From NCBI RefSeq assembly GCF_003716585.1, contig NZ_PTJO01000003.1, positions 62,001 to 126,000 on the forward strand: DNA of 64,000 nucleotides, read 5' to 3'. How positions within the stretch are numbered: position 1 is the first letter of the stretch; every line of letters starts with the position of its first letter. The notes beneath the pieces were generated by a model. The model worked only from the letters and a program-made list of their open reading frames with translations, did not search any database and was not told the origin of the DNA. A program made the position numbers and the translations under genes. This DNA comes from Corynebacterium alimapuense. Its GTDB lineage: Bacteria > Actinomycetota > Actinomycetes > Mycobacteriales > Mycobacteriaceae. Below, piece after piece: positions 7,959 through 17,340 of the stretch.

Positions 7959-10741
7959 CTGCCGATGGCAACTACTCCACGTCGAATGGAATCGATGGCT
8001 CGGCGAGCATTAGCCCGGATTTCATCAGTGTAACCAGTTTTAGCCACCTGCTGGAGCAAATCGATAACCTGGCGGCACCAGCGTACGAAATCGCCAGGGG
8101 TTAGCTCGGCTCCAGATTCAGCGGCCGCCGAGAGACAATATCCCAGCGGTGCTCCAGCAGCCCACTGGTGAATAGATAGGGCGAACCCACCCTCAGGTTC
8201 GCGGGTGATCGGCAGCTTATGGCGGCGTTCATCGGCGGAGAGTTCTTGCCAGATCCCAGCAGTGGCATCCATCGCCTTGCCCATCCGCTCGGTGGCAGCA
8301 CTGGGTTCTCCCCCGGAGCTTTTTCGGTTCTCAAAAGTGCACAGGGAGACCACTCCGGCGAGTTCGGCCGGATCGAGTTCATTCCAAATACCGCGGCGTA
8401 GACATTGAGCCACCAGCAGATCGGATTCGCTGTAAATCTTGGCCAGCAGCTCTCCTTCTGGAGTGATCACAGGCGTGGCCTTGGGGCCAGAACCGTCGAA
8501 TTCGACGTAGCTCATCTCAGAGAGCAGGTTAATAATGCGCTCCAAATGCCGGCCGAGAGTATCCGTGGCCCGTTCCACGCTTGTTTCCAAGCGGTGTAGC
8601 TCGCGTTGCCTACGGGCCAGTTTCTCGCCTACTCGAGCTAGCTGTTCGCGGTCAGTTGGCGGCCACATATGGACGGGGTGTTCGCGCATTTGGGAGCGCA
8701 ATTCGATAGCCCTTGCCGATTCCCGTACTCGGGCAGTCTTACGCATCTTTTTCGGGCGGGCATAGTGATTCTTATGAAATTGATCGACGACATAGCGGGT
8801 GCTTTTCCGTGGTGCCTTGCTGATATTGCGCGGCAATCGCATGTTGCCTAAGACGATGGGCGGGTTTTTAAAGCCGGCAGCATCGATGCGTCCAGACCAC
8901 CCCTGCTCGGTGGTCACCCAAGGGCGCGGATCTCGAGCTTGGTTGGCTGGGGTAATCACCACGGCCAAGACCGGGTGCTTGCGGCCAGCAATGGCGATAA
9001 CCTCTCCGGCTTGCAAACGCGCCAGGATGGTCACCGTTTCCTCGACCCGCTGATCAATGGAATGCGCCTTGGCGGATTTCTCCTCTTGACTGATCTCTCG
9101 GCGCAACTGCAAATACTCCAGCAACATGGTGACTGGATCTCCACCATCAGGGGCTGGCGGGTTAAAGGAAGCGATCTCCTGGGTGAGCTGAGTATGCAAT
9201 TGCCGGACACGGTGTTCGGCGCGTTCGATCTCGCGAACCTCATCGACCACGGAACCATCGGCTTGGTACTGGGCGAAAGATTTTTCCAACAGGCGCAGTG
9301 AAGGCTCAAAGCCGATCATGTTGAGCAAGTTGACGGCCATGTTGTAGCCGGGGGCGAACGTAGATACCAATGGGTAGGTCCGAGTAGACGCCAGACCAGC
9401 GACTGCCCGGGGATCCATTGCGGGTGCCCATTGGACCACGGCGTGGCCGATAATATCGATGCCTCGTCGTCCCGCACGACCAGTCAACTGGGTGTACTGG
9501 CCAGGAGTCAGTTCCACATGGGCCTCGCCATTGTATTTGACGAGCTTTTCCAACACCACGCTCCGGGCGGGCATGTTAATGCCCAAAGCGAGTGTCTCGG
9601 TAGCAAAGACTGAGCGCAGCAGACCCTTGACGAAAAGATCCTCCACGATGTGTCGGAAGGCTGGCAGCATTCCGGCGTGGTGGGCGGCGAAACCTCGTTG
9701 GAGGGCGGCTTTCCACTGTGCGAATTGAAGGACTTCGAGGTCCTCAGTGGGGATGCCTTCCACCCCAGCATCGATGATTTCCCCGATTCGAGTGGACTCT
9801 TCTGGAGAAGTCAGGATCAAGTTGGAGCGCAGGCACTGGTAGAGTGCGCCATCGCAGCCAGCGCGGGAGAACACAAAGGTGATGGCGGGGAGCATGTCCA
9901 TGCCTTGGAGAACACGGATGACATCTGGACGGCGCACTGGACGCTGGCGATCCTCTGGCCGTTTGGCACCTGTGCGACGCCCCGCAGAGCGCGCACGAAA
10001 TCCCTTGCCGGATTCATAATCGGATCGGCCTTCTTCGGCATCGGGTGCTTGGATTCTTTCAATCCTGCGCTCGAGTTCACGATTGACTTCCCCACCGGTA
10101 TTAGCCTCGAACAAGGGATGGACTTTTCGTCCCACCATCATCCATTGCTCCAGTGGAACCGGGCGATGCTCAGAGACGATCACCTGAGTATCTCCGCGGA
10201 CAGTGGAGAGCCACTCCCCGAATTCCTCGGAGTTAGAGACCGTGGCAGAAAGACCAATGATGTTGACAGATTCCGCGAGGTTCAAAATAACCTCTTCCCA
10301 GACTGCGCCGCGGGATGCATCAGCGAGGAAGTGGATCTCATCCATGACCACGTGGCTGAGCCGATCGAGAGCTGCAGAGCCGGCATAGATCATATTCCGC
10401 AGGACTTCGGTGGTCATGACCACAATATCTGCGTGACTATTGATGGAGACGTCACCGGTGAGCAGGCCGACGGCAGTTTCGCCGTGTACGGCCACAAGAT
10501 CGTGGTACTTCTGGTTGCTCAGCGCCTTGATCGGCGTGGTGTAGAAACACTTGGTGCCCTGTGACAAAGCCAGAGAGACTGCGAACTCCCCGACAACAGT
10601 TTTGCCAGCGCCGGTGGGTGCGCAGACCAATACTCCCTGGTCATTTTCCACTGCCTGGCAGCCGGCCACTTGGAAGTCATCGAGTGGGAAATCTAGACCG
10701 GCGGTGAACTCCGCGAAATGTGTGGCGTGGGTGTCAATCAT
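7955..10741 (-). CDS. helY: Ski2/Mtr4-type DExH RNA helicase HelY
   Basis: 928 aa. Superfamily 2 ATP-dependent helicase of the Ski2-like group, presumed to act in RNA turnover. Walker A APTGAGKT (41-48), DEIH box (about 134-137), SAT motif in GLSATVSN, and motif VI QLTGRAGRRGID are all present; the C-terminal third carries the DSHCT-like domain. M. tuberculosis HelY (Rv2092c) is also next to tatC. The ATG at 10741 is chosen over the GTG at 10750 because TAGCGT (10749-10754) is seven bases upstream, i.e. leaderless, just after the tatC stop. Confidence 0.94.
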   Translation of the reverse strand: MIDTHATHFAEFTAGLDFPLDDFQVAGCQAVENDQGVLVCAPTGAGKTVVGEFAVSLALSQGTKCFYTTPIKALSNQKYHDLVAVHGETAVGLLTGDVSINSHADIVVMTTEVLRNMIYAGSAALDRLSHVVMDEIHFLADASRGAVWEEVILNLAESVNIIGLSATVSNSEEFGEWLSTVRGDTQVIVSEHRPVPLEQWMMVGRKVHPLFEANTGGEVNRELERRIERIQAPDAEEGRSDYESGKGFRARSAGRRTGAKRPEDRQRPVRRPDVIRVLQGMDMLPAITFVFSRAGCDGALYQCLRSNLILTSPEESTRIGEIIDAGVEGIPTEDLEVLQFAQWKAALQRGFAAHHAGMLPAFRHIVEDLFVKGLLRSVFATETLALGINMPARSVVLEKLVKYNGEAHVELTPGQYTQLTGRAGRRGIDIIGHAVVQWAPAMDPRAVAGLASTRTYPLVSTFAPGYNMAVNLLNMIGFEPSLRLLEKSFAQYQADGSVVDEVREIERAEHRVRQLHTQLTQEIASFNPPAPDGGDPVTMLLEYLQLRREISQEEKSAKAHSIDQRVEETVTILARLQAGEVIAIAGRKHPVLAVVITPANQARDPRPWVTTEQGWSGRIDAAGFKNPPIVLGNMRLPRNISKAPRKSTRYVVDQFHKNHYARPKKMRKTARVRESARAIELRSQMREHPVHMWPPTDREQLARVGEKLARRQRELHRLETSVERATDTLGRHLERIINLLSEMSYVEFDGSGPKATPVITPEGELLAKIYSESDLLVAQCLRRGIWNELDPAELAGVVSLCTFENRKSSGGEPSAATERMGKAMDATAGIWQELSADERRHKLPITREPEGGFALSIHQWAAGAPLGYCLSAAAESGAELTPGDFVRWCRQVIDLLQQVAKTGYTDEIRANARRAIDSIRRGVVAIGS

Positions 10742-10773
10742 GACCACCACGCTACCTGTCGCTGGTTAAACAG

Positions 10774-11763
10774 TTAGAGCACGTCACCAAAGTCTTGGTT
10801 CTCACGGCTGCTGAGATCACTCGAAGGCTTTATTGGCGCCGGTGAAGATAACGGCCCAGGCGCATCGATTCCACCTGATTGGGTGGACAGTGGTGAAGAT
10901 GCCTCATCGTCTAAGTCCATCCACTCAGGGCGGCGCCGATCTCGTCGACGGTCGTTCCACTTGGCAAATTGCAAGGCCAACTCCACCAGGATGGTCAGCG
11001 CGAAGGCTAGGACCACCATGGAGAAGGGATCTTGTCCAGGAGTCATGAACGCGGCGAAGATAAACAACACCAGAATGATGATTCGACGCTTGTCTTTGAT
11101 GGCTTCATATTCCAGGACGCCGACAATATTGAGCATGGCGATGATCAAGGGTACTTCGAAGCTCACGCCAAAGATCAAGAGTAAGGCGAGCAAGAAATTA
11201 TAGTAGCGCTCACCAGTCAAGGCTGCGACCTGGGTTTCATCACCAATGGTCAGCAAGAAGTCGAGACCATAAGAGACGACAAAGTAGGCCAAGATGGCAC
11301 CAGCGACAAAGAGGGTGACCGCTAGGAATACGAAAGTGAAGGTCCAACGTCTTTCGCCTTTGTGCAGACCTGGGGTGATAAAGCCCCAGATTTGATAGAG
11401 CCACACTGGAGAAGACAGCACCAACCCTGCCAACGCGCCAACCTTGAGCCGCAACATGAACATCTCAAATGGCCCAGTGGCCAAGAGCCGGCATTGCCCG
11501 TCATTGCTAAAATCAGCGCGGTTTTCCGGTGGCAAATCGCAATAAGGTCCGCGGAGGATTTCACCCAAGGAGGGTGTTCCTAGGAAGCTCTCTTGGTACC
11601 AGATGAAACCAAGGATCGCGCCAACCAGCAGAGCGAGCAAGGAGATGATGACCCGTCGCCGAAACTCCTGGATGTGGTCGACCAGTGTCATCTCTCCGGT
11701 CGGAGATTTCTTTGACTTCCGCCGGAAACGGCTGGGGGCGGATGAAGGACTCTCAGCACTCAT
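10774..11763 (-). CDS. tatC: Sec-independent translocase subunit TatC
   Basis: 329 aa polytopic membrane protein that recognises twin-arginine signal peptides. The N-terminal cytosolic motif MTLVDHIQEFRRRV (about 24-37) is the TatC signature, followed by six transmembrane helices through about residue 260. A hydrophilic C-terminal tail of about 65 residues, rich in Asp, Ser and Pro, extends beyond the typical length. Co-transcribed with tatA (24-base gap). No tatB is adjacent. Confidence 0.96.
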   Translation of the reverse strand: MSAESPSSAPSRFRRKSKKSPTGEMTLVDHIQEFRRRVIISLLALLVGAILGFIWYQESFLGTPSLGEILRGPYCDLPPENRADFSNDGQCRLLATGPFEMFMLRLKVGALAGLVLSSPVWLYQIWGFITPGLHKGERRWTFTFVFLAVTLFVAGAILAYFVVSYGLDFLLTIGDETQVAALTGERYYNFLLALLLIFGVSFEVPLIIAMLNIVGVLEYEAIKDKRRIIILVLFIFAAFMTPGQDPFSMVVLAFALTILVELALQFAKWNDRRRDRRRPEWMDLDDEASSPLSTQSGGIDAPGPLSSPAPIKPSSDLSSRENQDFGDVL

Positions 11764-11787
11764 AGTGGACTCTTAACAGGGTTCTTG

Positions 11788-12123
11788 CTAGAGATTCTGC
11801 TGGTTAGGATTCTGGTTTCCCTGCTGGTTTCCCTGCTGGTTTCCCTGCTGGTTTCCCTGCTGTGGCTGCGGTGCAGCGGAGTTCTGAGTGGGCTGATTCT
11901 GTGGCTGATCCCAGTAGTTTTCCTGACCGGAGGTCAGCTGTTGAGGAGCCTGCTGCTGCTGAGCTTGTTGCGGCTGATCGTCGTTGCCCATTTCCTTAAC
12001 TTCGGACTTGAAGATGCGCATTGAACGGCCAATGGAGCGGGCAGCGTCGGGCAGCTTCTTCGCCCCGAACAGCAACACGAGGACAACGAGGAGGATGAGG
12101 AGTTCGGTGGGGCCGATGGGCAT
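11788..12123 (-). CDS. tatA: Sec-independent translocase subunit TatA
   Basis: 111 aa. TatA forms the translocation pore of the twin-arginine pathway. One N-terminal transmembrane helix (about 5-21), the [23 protein letters not shown] hinge and amphipathic helix region (22-44) are canonical. The tail is Gln/Asn-rich and ends in tandem QQGN repeats, encoded by four exact 12-bp units. The ATG at 12123 is the family start (MPIGPTELL); an in-frame upstream extension reaching into pafC is not conserved-looking. Confidence 0.95.
   Translation of the reverse strand: MPIGPTELLILLVVLVLLFGAKKLPDAARSIGRSMRIFKSEVKEMGNDDQPQQAQQQQAPQQLTSGQENYWDQPQNQPTQNSAAPQPQQGNQQGNQQGNQQGNQNPNQQNL
11812..11859. repeat. 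12-bp tandem repeat in tatA (four copies)
   Basis: Four exact head-to-tail copies of CTGGTTTCCCTG (plus-strand reading) encode the QGNQ repeats in the TatA C-terminal tail. The period is a multiple of three, so copy-number change would keep the frame. Confidence 0.95.
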
Positions 12124-12178
12124 GGGAGCCTTTCCAAAAAGAAGCGAATGTGTCGGCAAGGGGGTAGCGCAGGACGCG

Positions 12179-13156
12179 CTACCGGTCTGGCAGGCAATTA
12201 TACGTTGACAGTCCAATCGAGGTACGAAGGCGCACCTGTTGCGCCAAGTGTGCAGGTCCAATGACCTCGAGTCGGTCTGCTTGGCCGAGAGCGAAGCGGA
12301 TGAACCACTCTGTTGATCCCAACGGCATAGAAGCCTCGACGCGACTATCTTCCCTGATCCTACCCAGAGTGATCGGATAGTAGTCAGCCAGCCAGGTGGC
12401 CTCGGCGCGCATCAATAGCTGTGCCTTCTCCGGAATGTCTAGGAAGCTAAATGGATCGTGTTGATCGAATGGAATCTGATCTAGATGTGGAGACGAAGGT
12501 TCATCGAGAGCGCGCATGTCAGACATCCGGTCTGCCCGAAAATGCTTGTGCTGGCCGGAGGATTCCTCCCACGCAGTAAGGTAAGTCTCCCCGCCGTTGA
12601 CGAAAATGCGGACTGGGTCTACCACTCGCGACCGGACAGTGTCAGAAGAGACGGAACGATAGTTGAAGTTAACCCGTTGATTATTTTCCAACGCTTGGCG
12701 CAATACCAGTTGAGCGGATGTCTCAGCCACATCTTCTGCAGCCAAAGAGTCAAAAACAGCCACCGCTTTAGGGTCGAGGATCTCGCGGAGCTTTTTGGCC
12801 GCGGAGATCACCGCCTTGCGATCCGTCAGACCCGACATCGCCTCGAGAGACTCCAAGGTCAACAGCAACACACCGGCTTCAGTGGGGGTTAACCGAAGCG
12901 GCCGGTCCATGCCTTGAGAATTGCTGATGGTCACCCGCCGGTAGTCGGCGTGGAGATCGACCAGTTCCTCGGGCCAATTGCCTACCCCACTGCATGATAA
13001 TCGGTGCAGATCTGCCAACAGAGCACCGGGCTCACGGCCCAAGTCTTTGGCTGCCTCCATCACCGAGCGCTCCGGGTGAGCCTGAAAATAGGGAATGATA
13101 TTGAGCAAATGAACCAATGTGTCTAGCTTGGCGGGTGAGTCTATTGGTCGAGGCAT
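12179..13156 (-). CDS. pafC: WYL-domain transcription factor PafC
   Basis: 325 aa. With PafB it forms the heterodimeric activator PafBC of the actinobacterial LexA-independent DNA-damage response. Winged-helix N-terminal region (about 1-75), WYL domain in the middle (about 145-225) and a C-terminal WCX extension. Only three bases separate it from pafB, in the pafA-pafB-pafC operon. Despite the gene name (proteasome accessory factor), a proteolytic role is not supported. Confidence 0.92.
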   Translation of the reverse strand: MPRPIDSPAKLDTLVHLLNIIPYFQAHPERSVMEAAKDLGREPGALLADLHRLSCSGVGNWPEELVDLHADYRRVTISNSQGMDRPLRLTPTEAGVLLLTLESLEAMSGLTDRKAVISAAKKLREILDPKAVAVFDSLAAEDVAETSAQLVLRQALENNQRVNFNYRSVSSDTVRSRVVDPVRIFVNGGETYLTAWEESSGQHKHFRADRMSDMRALDEPSSPHLDQIPFDQHDPFSFLDIPEKAQLLMRAEATWLADYYPITLGRIREDSRVEASMPLGSTEWFIRFALGQADRLEVIGPAHLAQQVRLRTSIGLSTYNCLPDR

Positions 13157-13159
13157 GAG

Positions 13160-14113
13160 CTAGTGCACCTCCGAAAGCAGGGCGATGATTTCTTCGCGGG
13201 CATCTGCCGGTTCGATTAGTTCAACTACGTAGGCAAAACCCGCAGCTGTGCGAACCAACCAATCTCGGTCAACATCGCGGAGCTCTACGAGTCCATCGGG
13301 CCGTCGGGTACCGGCGGCAGCAAGCTCGTGTGCGCTGCCCTCGGGGATGGATAGGAGGGCGTCGATACGCTGCCTTCCTACCCGGAGCGAATCTTCCACG
13401 ATCTTTTGTAAAGATGTAGCGGTTTCTGTGTGGACGGCGCGGGTGCGTTTGGCGTGGACATCGCTGATACGCAAGATCCGGAAGCTGCGCGGGGCTTGCC
13501 GGTCAACGTCATAGCCGACCAAATAGAGCCGATCATGCAGCGGAACCAATCCCCACGGATCCATCGTGCGCTTGACCGGAGTGCTAGCCGGAGTAGCCGT
13601 ATAGCTAAAACTCATGCGAAAACCCGCGCGGATAATCGTGAGAATGGACGTGAGCATTCGAGCCGGCAACACCGTGACATCATTGACAGTAGAAAACACC
13701 GGTGTTTGAGAGAGATCACGACTAGCGCCAGCGGCCGCAAGTTTGGTCCAACCGGAGCGAGCAAATACCCCTAGCTCACCACTGTGGCCCATCTCGCCGG
13801 CCAGACCCAACACTGTTGATTCTTCTGGAGTGAAGCTGACTTCGGGTAGTTGATATTGCTCGGATTGCAGGCGATAGACCGTCCCCTGACCATCCGCTGA
13901 TTGCCACGACTCCAACGGCACTCCGGCACGCGCCAAAGTGGCAATATCGCGGTGAATCTTAGTGAGGAAAGCATCATCGCTGAGGTCTTGATAGCCCTCG
14001 ACATGCGTGCGGATCCACTCGGGGGTCAGCATCCGACCACCTTCTCGGTCAGCCGCCAACAGGGCGAAGACGAGTTTGGTCAACCGCTGAACGGCCTCAT
14101 CTTGTCTGCTCAC
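13160..14113 (-). CDS. pafB: WYL-domain transcription factor PafB
   Basis: 317 aa, partner and paralogue of PafC with the same layout: N-terminal helix-turn-helix region (about 1-85), WYL domain (about 160-235) and C-terminal WCX domain. The GTG at 14113 directly abuts the pafA stop codon, indicating translational coupling. PafBC is thought to sense single-stranded DNA through its WYL domains. Confidence 0.92.
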   Translation of the reverse strand: MSRQDEAVQRLTKLVFALLAADREGGRMLTPEWIRTHVEGYQDLSDDAFLTKIHRDIATLARAGVPLESWQSADGQGTVYRLQSEQYQLPEVSFTPEESTVLGLAGEMGHSGELGVFARSGWTKLAAAGASRDLSQTPVFSTVNDVTVLPARMLTSILTIIRAGFRMSFSYTATPASTPVKRTMDPWGLVPLHDRLYLVGYDVDRQAPRSFRILRISDVHAKRTRAVHTETATSLQKIVEDSLRVGRQRIDALLSIPEGSAHELAAAGTRRPDGLVELRDVDRDWLVRTAAGFAYVVELIEPADAREEIIALLSEVH

Positions 14114-15541
14114 CTAGTGCTCCCCGTATTCGCCCGCGTGCTCGTCCAAGTAGTCAAGAAGTGCGTCAACTCGGCTATCGACGGCCGCGAACGGATCGGT
14201 TAACTCCACCATCTGGGTCTGCGGTGCATTGATCTTCAAGTGCACCCAATCGGTAGTAATCGGCGCACCGAGGTGCTCAGCGTGGGTGATGAATTGACCT
14301 CTTAGATGTGCCCTCGTGGTCGCTGGAGCCTCTAACACTGCGGCGGCAATGTCTTCATCACTACTCCAGCGATCCACCAGACCCTTAGCCTCTAAAAGGG
14401 GAAATAATCCACGACCTGGCCGAATATCATGGAAGGCCAGATCAACCTGAGCCAACTTTGGATGTGACCAATCTCCGCCGAGCCGGTCGAGGTAACGGTG
14501 GAGCAGATTGCGCTTGATTACCCAATCAATTTCGCGATCAACCCGGGAGAAATCTCCGGTGGCAATAGCCTCGAGCTGACGCTGCCATAGATCGACTACC
14601 CGGCGCAGTTCCTCAGTCGGAGTGCCCTTATCTGGGCGCTGATCCAACCACTGAGTTGCTGCAGCCAGGGTTTGCTCCTGGACCGACAACGCAGTGACGG
14701 TGCCGCCGTTTTTCAAATCAAGCACCGTGGAGCCGGTAATATCCCGAGAGATATCGCGGATATGGGAGATCGGATCGGCCAATTCTAGATCCGGCAAGTC
14801 CACCCCTGCCTCGATCATTTCCAAGAGCAAGAGGGTGGAACCGACTTTGAGCGCAAAGGTGGGTTCAGACATATTTGAGTCGCCCACGATGACATGCATC
14901 CGGCGGAAACGATGGGAATCCCCGTGGGGTTCATCGCGAGTGTTGATGATCGGACGAGATCTCGTCGTCGCGGAGGAGACTCCTTCCCACACCTGATCAG
15001 CACGCTGCGAGAGCAGAAAACCGGGCTGGTTTCCGGCGGTGGCACGAGCAATCATGCCTGCACCACAGATCAACTGACGGGTGATCATAAACGGCAGGAG
15101 TTGCCTGGCCAGATTGCGCAGTACCAGTTCGCGTCCCACCAGATAATTCTCATGGCAGCCATAGGAGTTACCCACTGAATCGACGTTGTTTTTGAACAGA
15201 TAAATTCGGGTGTCGATTCCCTCGTGCGCTAGCGCCTTTTCTGCCTGGCAGGCCAGATCATTGAGCATGACATCGCCAGCGCGTTCATAGTTAAGCAGCT
15301 GCGTGAGGCTATCGCATTCGGCGGTAGCTACCTCAGGGTGAGAGCCGACATCGAGGTAGAGACGAGAACCATTGGGGGTGAAAATATTGGAGCTGGCGTA
15401 GCGCTGAACCACCGGTCTAAACAAATACCGAGCGACTTCTTCCGGAGTGAGCGTGCGGTTTTTCTGGGAGGAGACCGCAGTGATGCCGTACTCCGTCTCC
15501 ACACCCATGATGCGGCGGCTATACAACTGCACCTGACTCAT
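14114..15541 (-). CDS. pafA: Pup-protein ligase PafA
   Basis: 475 aa. PafA phosphorylates the C-terminal glutamate of Pup with ATP and joins it to substrate lysines. The active-site strand MGVETEYGI (13-21) with the catalytic base Glu/Asp environment, and the conserved NNVDSVGNSYGCHENYLV and INTRDEPHGDSHRFRRMHV blocks, identify the carboxylate-amine ligase fold. It lacks the insertion (Dop-loop) present after the first strand in Dop. Five bases separate it from pup; in proteasome-bearing actinobacteria prcB and prcA stand at this place. Confidence 0.96.
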   Translation of the reverse strand: MSQVQLYSRRIMGVETEYGITAVSSQKNRTLTPEEVARYLFRPVVQRYASSNIFTPNGSRLYLDVGSHPEVATAECDSLTQLLNYERAGDVMLNDLACQAEKALAHEGIDTRIYLFKNNVDSVGNSYGCHENYLVGRELVLRNLARQLLPFMITRQLICGAGMIARATAGNQPGFLLSQRADQVWEGVSSATTRSRPIINTRDEPHGDSHRFRRMHVIVGDSNMSEPTFALKVGSTLLLLEMIEAGVDLPDLELADPISHIRDISRDITGSTVLDLKNGGTVTALSVQEQTLAAATQWLDQRPDKGTPTEELRRVVDLWQRQLEAIATGDFSRVDREIDWVIKRNLLHRYLDRLGGDWSHPKLAQVDLAFHDIRPGRGLFPLLEAKGLVDRWSSDEDIAAAVLEAPATTRAHLRGQFITHAEHLGAPITTDWVHLKINAPQTQMVELTDPFAAVDSRVDALLDYLDEHAGEYGEH

Positions 15542-15546
15542 CGGGA

Positions 15547-15738
15547 CTACTGGCCACCCTTCTGGATATAGGAACGGACGAATTCCTCCGCGTTGTTTTC
15601 CAATAGTCCGTCGATCTCGTCGAGCAGATCATCAGTTCCGGTGGTATTGAGCTGCGCCTGGCCCGCGATGGCAGCGGCCTGATCATCCTCGTTGCCGTCG
15701 CCGCCGCCGGAGAATGCCTGTGTCTGAGGTCCGGTCAT
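15547..15738 (-). CDS. pup: Prokaryotic ubiquitin-like protein Pup
   Basis: 63 aa disordered protein modifier. It ends in Gly-Gly-Gln, so Dop must deamidate the last Gln to Glu before PafA can attach it to lysines. The helical region that docks on the ARC/Mpa coiled coil and PafA lies at about 36-58 (DDLLDEIDGLLENNAEEF). The sequence upstream on the coding strand contains AAGGAG about 12 bases before the ATG. Followed immediately by pafA without proteasome subunit genes. Confidence 0.97.
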   Translation of the reverse strand: MTGPQTQAFSGGGDGNEDDQAAAIAGQAQLNTTGTDDLLDEIDGLLENNAEEFVRSYIQKGGQ

Positions 15739-15819
15739 CGTCTCTTTAGTCTCCTTAGGTTAGGTGAAGCTGTGAAGTTGTGGTGCTGGTGTACTCAGCC
15801 AGAAACCCTAGTGCGGACT

Positions 15820-17331
15820 CTAGTCTGAGCAGAGTCCAAGTTTGGCAAGACCAGCTACTAATTCATCGGTGTTTTCGACTCGCTCAACTAGCTCGCCGAC
15901 CTGTGCTTTAGTGAAGCCGTCCACATCGTTGATGGCTAGGCGGACCGAACCCTGGGTGGTTTTGAGCAAAAGTGCCTGCCAACTCGCGGCGATGACATCC
16001 TCGCCAAAACGAGCGGAGACCCGACCACGGAACCACGCACGGGAATCGGCCGGCGGAGTAATCGCAGCAGCGGCTATCTCATCAGCTGAGGCCAACGTAG
16101 ACATCCGACCTTTGCCCACGAGCGCGTGATAGAGCGAGCGCGCCGGGTCGATATCGGTATATTGCAGGTCAATGAGTCTGATCTTGGCATCCGAAATATC
16201 CACTCCCCGCTTGAGATAACCCGAGATCAAGGACCACTTCGCGGTCCAATCCAGCAGATGCGAGGTCGACAGTGGATCGGTAGCTAATAGCTCGAGGACC
16301 TGTCCCCAGAGCTCAACGACTCGCTGGTCAACATCGTCGAGGGCACTGACCCGTTCCCGGTACAGCGCGAGGATTTCTAGGGCGGTGAGTTCGCGACCGT
16401 CGACAAGCTCTAATCGATGGCTCAGGGTGAGATCGTGGGAGACGTTTTTGATTTCAGCAACCGGGTTGCGCAGACGAAGATCCGAGAAATCGCCCCCCGC
16501 TTCGATGGCATCGATGACTAACTTGGTCATACCGAATTTGAGGAAATTCGCGGTCTGCGACATATTCGCATCCCCGACGATGGTGTGCAGCCGGCGGAAA
16601 TGATCAGCATCCGCGTGTGGCTCATCGCGGGTGTTGACGATGCCCCGGTTGAGCGTGGTCTCTAGCGAGACCTCCTGGAAGAAATAGTCCGCTCGTTGAG
16701 AAATCTGGAATCCGGGCTGCTCGCCTTCTGCCCCAATACCTACTCGGCCTGCGCCAATGATGATATTGCGAGTAACGAAAAACGGAATCAGCGCTTGGGT
16801 AAGTAGATCGAAATCTGTCTGCCGCGAGTACTGATAGTTCTCATGCGCGCCATAAGAAGCGCCCTTGCCATCAACGTTATTCTTGTAGATTTTCAACGGC
16901 GGACAAGGATCGTGATGCTTGAGCACTGAGAGGTTGTGCTCGTAGAGGCCACGAATTTCCGCTGCGGCCTGGTTGAGAATCAGATCTCCCGCAGCGTCAT
17001 AGACCATCGCGTCATAGGCATTGGAGACCTCCGGGGAGGAATACTCCGGGTGCGCGTGATCAACATAGAAACGGGCACCATTGGTGGTGACCACGTTAGC
17101 CACTCCCACCGCGTCCGAATCAACTACGGGGACGGTTCGGTAGCGACGTAGGTCAAAACCACGGCTATCTTTCAGCGGTGATTCCTCCGCATAATCCCAG
17201 CGGGATCTGGCGCCGGTATGCATTGCTGCATAGGCAACCACCGCGTGGGTGGAGGTAATAATCGGGCTCAACCCCGGAGCATCCGGAGTGGCGATGCCGT
17301 ACTCGGTTTCCGTACCCATATAACGAGTCAT
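15820..17331 (-). CDS. dop: Pup deamidase/depupylase Dop
   Basis: 503 aa PafA homologue. It deamidates the Pup C-terminal Gln and removes Pup from tagged proteins. Motif MGTETEYGIA (5-14) is followed by the roughly 40-residue Dop-loop (about 38-80), the feature that separates Dop from PafA. Blocks YKNNVDGKGASYGAHENYQ and VNTRDEPHADADHFRRLH match the family. It starts ten bases after the ARC stop, so ARC and Dop form one transcription unit upstream of pup. Confidence 0.96.
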   Translation of the reverse strand: MTRYMGTETEYGIATPDAPGLSPIITSTHAVVAYAAMHTGARSRWDYAEESPLKDSRGFDLRRYRTVPVVDSDAVGVANVVTTNGARFYVDHAHPEYSSPEVSNAYDAMVYDAAGDLILNQAAAEIRGLYEHNLSVLKHHDPCPPLKIYKNNVDGKGASYGAHENYQYSRQTDFDLLTQALIPFFVTRNIIIGAGRVGIGAEGEQPGFQISQRADYFFQEVSLETTLNRGIVNTRDEPHADADHFRRLHTIVGDANMSQTANFLKFGMTKLVIDAIEAGGDFSDLRLRNPVAEIKNVSHDLTLSHRLELVDGRELTALEILALYRERVSALDDVDQRVVELWGQVLELLATDPLSTSHLLDWTAKWSLISGYLKRGVDISDAKIRLIDLQYTDIDPARSLYHALVGKGRMSTLASADEIAAAAITPPADSRAWFRGRVSARFGEDVIAASWQALLLKTTQGSVRLAINDVDGFTKAQVGELVERVENTDELVAGLAKLGLCSD

Positions 17332-17340
17332 ATCCCCAGC

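Noticed and set aside
9650..10564. 304-codon plus-strand frame inside helY
   Set aside because: Antisense to the helicase motifs (DEIH and Walker A region); low-complexity composition and no initiation signal.
12124..12261. N-terminal extension of tatA
   Set aside because: The added residues overlap pafC and lack TatA similarity; the family start MPIGPTELL is at 12123.
15755..15763. TTAGGTTAG upstream of pup as a DtxR iron box
   Set aside because: Only the left half of the 19-base palindrome matches; the right half does not, and the bases overlap the pup ribosome binding region.
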